DNA of 7,241 nt. Source: an uncultured Erysipelotrichaceae bacterium. Its GTDB lineage: Bacteria > Bacillota_I > Bacilli_A > Erysipelotrichales > Erysipelotrichaceae. Where the stretch lies: assembly GCA_902796525.1 (NCBI GenBank), contig CADBPB010000178.1, forward strand, positions 1-7,241. Reading direction: 5' to 3'. Positions 5,049-7,241 of the stretch are shown piece after piece. The position numbers and the translations under genes were made by a program. How positions within the stretch are numbered: the stretch's first letter is position 1; each line of letters begins with the position of its first letter. Below the pieces are notes generated by a model, which was not told where the DNA came from, did not search any database, and saw only the letters and a list, made by a program, of their open reading frames with translations.

Positions 5049-6803
5049 ATGTTGAAACGTTTCTTTTCCTACTATAAACCGTATCTCAAGACATTCATCC
5101 TGGATATGACCTGTGCCTTGGGCAATTCCGCCATCGGCATCGTCTATCCCATTATCACAAGATACATGCTGAACGACCTGATCCCCAACCGCAAATCGGA
5201 GATGATCATCCGTTTCGGCATCCTTCTGTTATGCGCCTATATCCTGAAAATGATCATGAAATACTGCGTGGACTACTACGGGCACATGGTCGGCACGCAT
5301 ATGCAGGCGGACATGCGAAGAGAGCTTTTCCACAAGCTGGAACAGCTGCCGTTCTCGTTCTATGACGACAACGAGACCGGACAGATCATGTCCCGGATCA
5401 CTTCGGATCTGCAGGAGATCTCCGAACTGGCGCACCATGGCCCGGAAATGGCCGTGATGTCCACGTTCTCGCTGGTCTTCTCGCTGATCTATCTCTCCAG
5501 GATCAATCTGACGCTGTCTCTGATCATTTTCTCGTGCTCCCCATTCCTGTTGCTGATCACGATGTTCGTGCGCAAGAAGCACCTCAGATCGTCCCGCAGA
5601 GCGCGCAGATCGCTGGCCCTGATCAATGCGGACGTGAACTCTTCGGTCTCAGGCATCCGCATCACCAAAGCCTTCAACAACGCCGAGATCGAAATGGCCA
5701 AATTCGAAGAAGGAAACAAAGCTTTCGTGGAATCCAAGAAAGGCCAGTATTTCACCATGGCCATCCAGCATGCCACGACGATCTTCGTGACCGATGTCTT
5801 CAATGTCGTCTGTCTGATCAGCGGCGGCTATTTCCTGTATAACGGATTGATCAGCTTCGGCGATTATTCCTCCTTCATCGTCTCGATCGGTTTCTTTACC
5901 AGCCCGATCCTGCAGCTGGTCCAGTGGATGGAGCAGTTCAACGACGGAGCGACCGGTTTCGAGCGTTTCATCGAGATCATCGATCTGCCGGTGGAACAGG
6001 ACAGGGAAGGGGCCAGGGACTACAAGCGTCTCAACGGGGACATCCGTTTCGAAGATGTCTGTTTCGCCTACAATCATGACGAAGACGAGCGGGAGATCCT
6101 GCAGCATGTGAGTTTCGCCGTACCGAAAGGAAAGACGGTCGCCCTGGTCGGACCAAGCGGAGGCGGCAAGACCACGATCTGCCATCTGCTTCCGAAGTTC
6201 TACCATGTCGACAGCGGCCGCATCACCATAAACAACGTCGATATCGAAGATATCACCATGCATTCATTGCGCGAGCACATCGGCATCGTCCAGCAGGATG
6301 TCTTCCTGTTCTCGGGAACCTTCTATGAAAACATCGCCTACGGCAAGGAAAACGCGACCGAGAAAGAGATCGTCAATGCCGCCAAGAAGGCGAACATCTA
6401 CGACTACATCATGTCGCTTCCTGATGGTTTCGATACCCAGATCGGCGAACGGGGCATCCGGCTGTCGGGAGGCCAGAAGCAGCGCCTGTCGATCGCCCGG
6501 GTCTTTCTGAAGAATCCGTCCATCCTGATCCTGGACGAAGCCACTTCCTCTCTGGACAACGCCACGGAAGCCCTGATCCAGGAAGCCCTGAACAGCCTCA
6601 AGAAAGGCCGTACCACCATCGTCGTCGCCCACCGTCTTTCGACGATCCGGAACGCCGACAAGATCCTGGTCGTGTCCAAGGGAAAGATCATCGAAGAAGG
6701 CGATCACGAGACTTTAATGAAGAAGCGCAACGGCTTCTACAAGCGTCTGTACAATTCCCAGTTCATCGATGTCGATCATGGGATCACCGAAATGTTCAGC
6801 TAG
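5049..6803 (+). CDS. ABC exporter half-transporter, fused permease and ATPase
   Basis: 584 residues, normal length for a type IV (MsbA/BmrA-like) half-transporter that works as a dimer in the cytoplasmic membrane and exports substrates with ATP. Residues about 15-300 are the six-helix membrane domain. About 330-575 are the nucleotide-binding domain: Walker A GPSGGGKT (368-375, Lys374), Q-loop VQQD (Gln415/416), signature LSGGQ (472-476), Walker B ILILDE (492-497, catalytic Glu497), D-loop SSLD (500-503), and H-loop His528 in VVAHRLST. All catalytic positions are canonical, so a homodimer with two working sites is plausible; the substrate cannot be read from sequence. No ribosome binding site precedes ATG 5049, and a -10-like box ends 8 bases before it. 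No partner half-transporter is adjacent. Its G+C-rich codon use matches the epimerase gene to the right but not the genes to the left. Confidence 0.96.
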   Translation: MLKRFFSYYKPYLKTFILDMTCALGNSAIGIVYPIITRYMLNDLIPNRKSEMIIRFGILLLCAYILKMIMKYCVDYYGHMVGTHMQADMRRELFHKLEQLPFSFYDDNETGQIMSRITSDLQEISELAHHGPEMAVMSTFSLVFSLIYLSRINLTLSLIIFSCSPFLLLITMFVRKKHLRSSRRARRSLALINADVNSSVSGIRITKAFNNAEIEMAKFEEGNKAFVESKKGQYFTMAIQHATTIFVTDVFNVVCLISGGYFLYNGLISFGDYSSFIVSIGFFTSPILQLVQWMEQFNDGATGFERFIEIIDLPVEQDREGARDYKRLNGDIRFEDVCFAYNHDEDEREILQHVSFAVPKGKTVALVGPSGGGKTTICHLLPKFYHVDSGRITINNVDIEDITMHSLREHIGIVQQDVFLFSGTFYENIAYGKENATEKEIVNAAKKANIYDYIMSLPDGFDTQIGERGIRLSGGQKQRLSIARVFLKNPSILILDEATSSLDNATEALIQEALNSLKKGRTTIVVAHRLSTIRNADKILVVSKGKIIEEGDHETLMKKRNGFYKRLYNSQFIDVDHGITEMFS

Positions 6804-6822
6804 GTCCATACGGACCTTTTTT
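6802..6822 (+). terminator. Intrinsic terminator overlapping the ABC stop codon
   Basis: AGGTCC (6802-6807), loop ATAC, GGACCT (6812-6817), then TTTTTT (6817-6822). The stem begins on the second base of the TAG stop (6801-6803). Confidence 0.8.
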
Positions 6823-6825
6823 CGT

Positions 6826-6842
6826 TATAATAGTGATAGGAG
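6826..6842 (+). promoter_or_regulatory. TATAAT box and ribosome binding site of the epimerase gene
   Basis: A perfect TATAAT (6826-6831) stands 6 bases before AGGAG (6838-6842), which is 7 bases from ATG 6850. No -35 is visible because the terminator occupies that stretch, and the message would start at about the AGGAG itself. The ribosome binding site is certain; the promoter is tentative. Confidence 0.5.
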
Positions 6843-6849
6843 ATCTTTT

Positions 6850-7241
6850 ATGAAATACACGATAGAAAATGAATATCTGAAAGCGGAGATCAGCGATCTG
6901 GGGGCGACTCTGTACCGTTTCATCTCCAAGAAATCGGGGACCGATGTGGTCCTGGGCTTCAACGAGGAAGAGGATTATCTGCGCAATTTCGGCTGCTTCT
7001 TCGGAGCGACCGTCGGCAGGAACGCCAACCGGATCGGCAATGCGAGATTCACGCTGAACGGGAAAGAGTACCGGCTGACCGTCAATGACAACATGAACCA
7101 GCTGCATGGCGGAGGCATCAACGGCTTCAGCTTCAAGCGCTGGAAAGCGATCGAAGAGAAGGAAGATCTGGTGAAATTCTCTTATCTGTCGGAAGACGGG
7201 GAAGAAGGCTATCCGGGCAATCTCTATGTGACGGTGACCTA
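6850..7241 (+). CDS. galM: Aldose 1-epimerase (mutarotase), C-terminus cut by window edge
   Basis: First 130 codons of a gene whose family is usually about 340 residues. The enzyme interconverts alpha and beta anomers of sugars such as galactose and glucose and normally acts in the cytoplasm, often in the Leloir pathway. Diagnostic stretches are ISDLGATLYRF (14-24), the strongly conserved GATVGRNANRIGNARFTL (52-69), LHGG (85-88) and EDGEEGYPGNL (115-125). Arg57 and His86 match substrate-binding residues known in the Lactococcus lactis enzyme. The catalytic His and Glu of the family would lie beyond the window. AGGAG is 7 bases upstream and the N-terminus aligns with the family start. No galactose operon genes are visible, so the sugar is unknown; a gene of the same fold with another substrate is possible. 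Confidence 0.92.
   Translation, partial: MKYTIENEYLKAEISDLGATLYRFISKKSGTDVVLGFNEEEDYLRNFGCFFGATVGRNANRIGNARFTLNGKEYRLTVNDNMNQLHGGGINGFSFKRWKAIEEKEDLVKFSYLSEDGEEGYPGNLYVTVT

Noticed and set aside
5229..6707. Several minus-strand and alternative-frame ORFs within the ABC transporter gene
   Set aside because: They are shadows of a gene with all ABC motifs intact, caused by its high G+C content.
6796..7107. Minus-strand ORF opposite the epimerase start
   Set aside because: It overlaps the terminator and the clearly recognised epimerase coding sequence.

Overview
The window looks like chromosome of a Bacillota (Firmicute), probably a gut or other host-associated anaerobe. The signs are strong AGGAGG-type ribosome binding sites, lipoproteins with a Firmicute-style lipobox, a lipoprotein ending that resembles the DUF6591 family of gut Clostridia and Erysipelotrichia, and intrinsic terminators with T-runs. 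The placement is inference; no rRNA or other marker gene is present. No tRNA, rRNA, CRISPR array, insertion sequence or phage gene was seen.

Left part (1-3057): a divergent locus. On the minus strand, a MerR-family regulator (688-1074) overlaps by 4 bases the start of a lipoprotein gene that runs off the left edge (1-691). On the plus strand, three closely spaced genes of unknown function form an apparent operon: a 122-residue soluble protein with a TTG start (1341-1709), a 117-residue protein made almost wholly of 23-residue tandem repeats (1723-2076), and a tyrosine- and acid-rich lipoprotein (2086-3057). The intergenic region between the two arms (1075-1340) holds two outward-facing CTTGACTG boxes, each followed at the same distance by a 5-5-5 dyad as in MerR-type promoters. 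Downstream of the plus-strand promoter lies a short structured stretch ending in a strong intrinsic terminator, placed before the operon. This suggests an attenuated leader or a small RNA and is the most interesting part of the window.

Middle (3058-4985): a minus-strand gene for a 396-residue cytoplasmic protein of unknown function (3248-4438) with its own terminator, and a divergent 148-residue protein of unknown function (4489-4935) followed by a terminator. The start at 4489 has no ribosome binding site and sits just after a -10-like box.

Right part (5049-7241): visibly richer in G+C. It holds a complete half-size ABC exporter (5049-6803), whose stop codon overlaps a terminator hairpin, and the first 130 codons of an aldose 1-epimerase (6850 to the right edge). 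These two look like ordinary housekeeping or sugar-metabolism genes and show no visible tie to the left locus.
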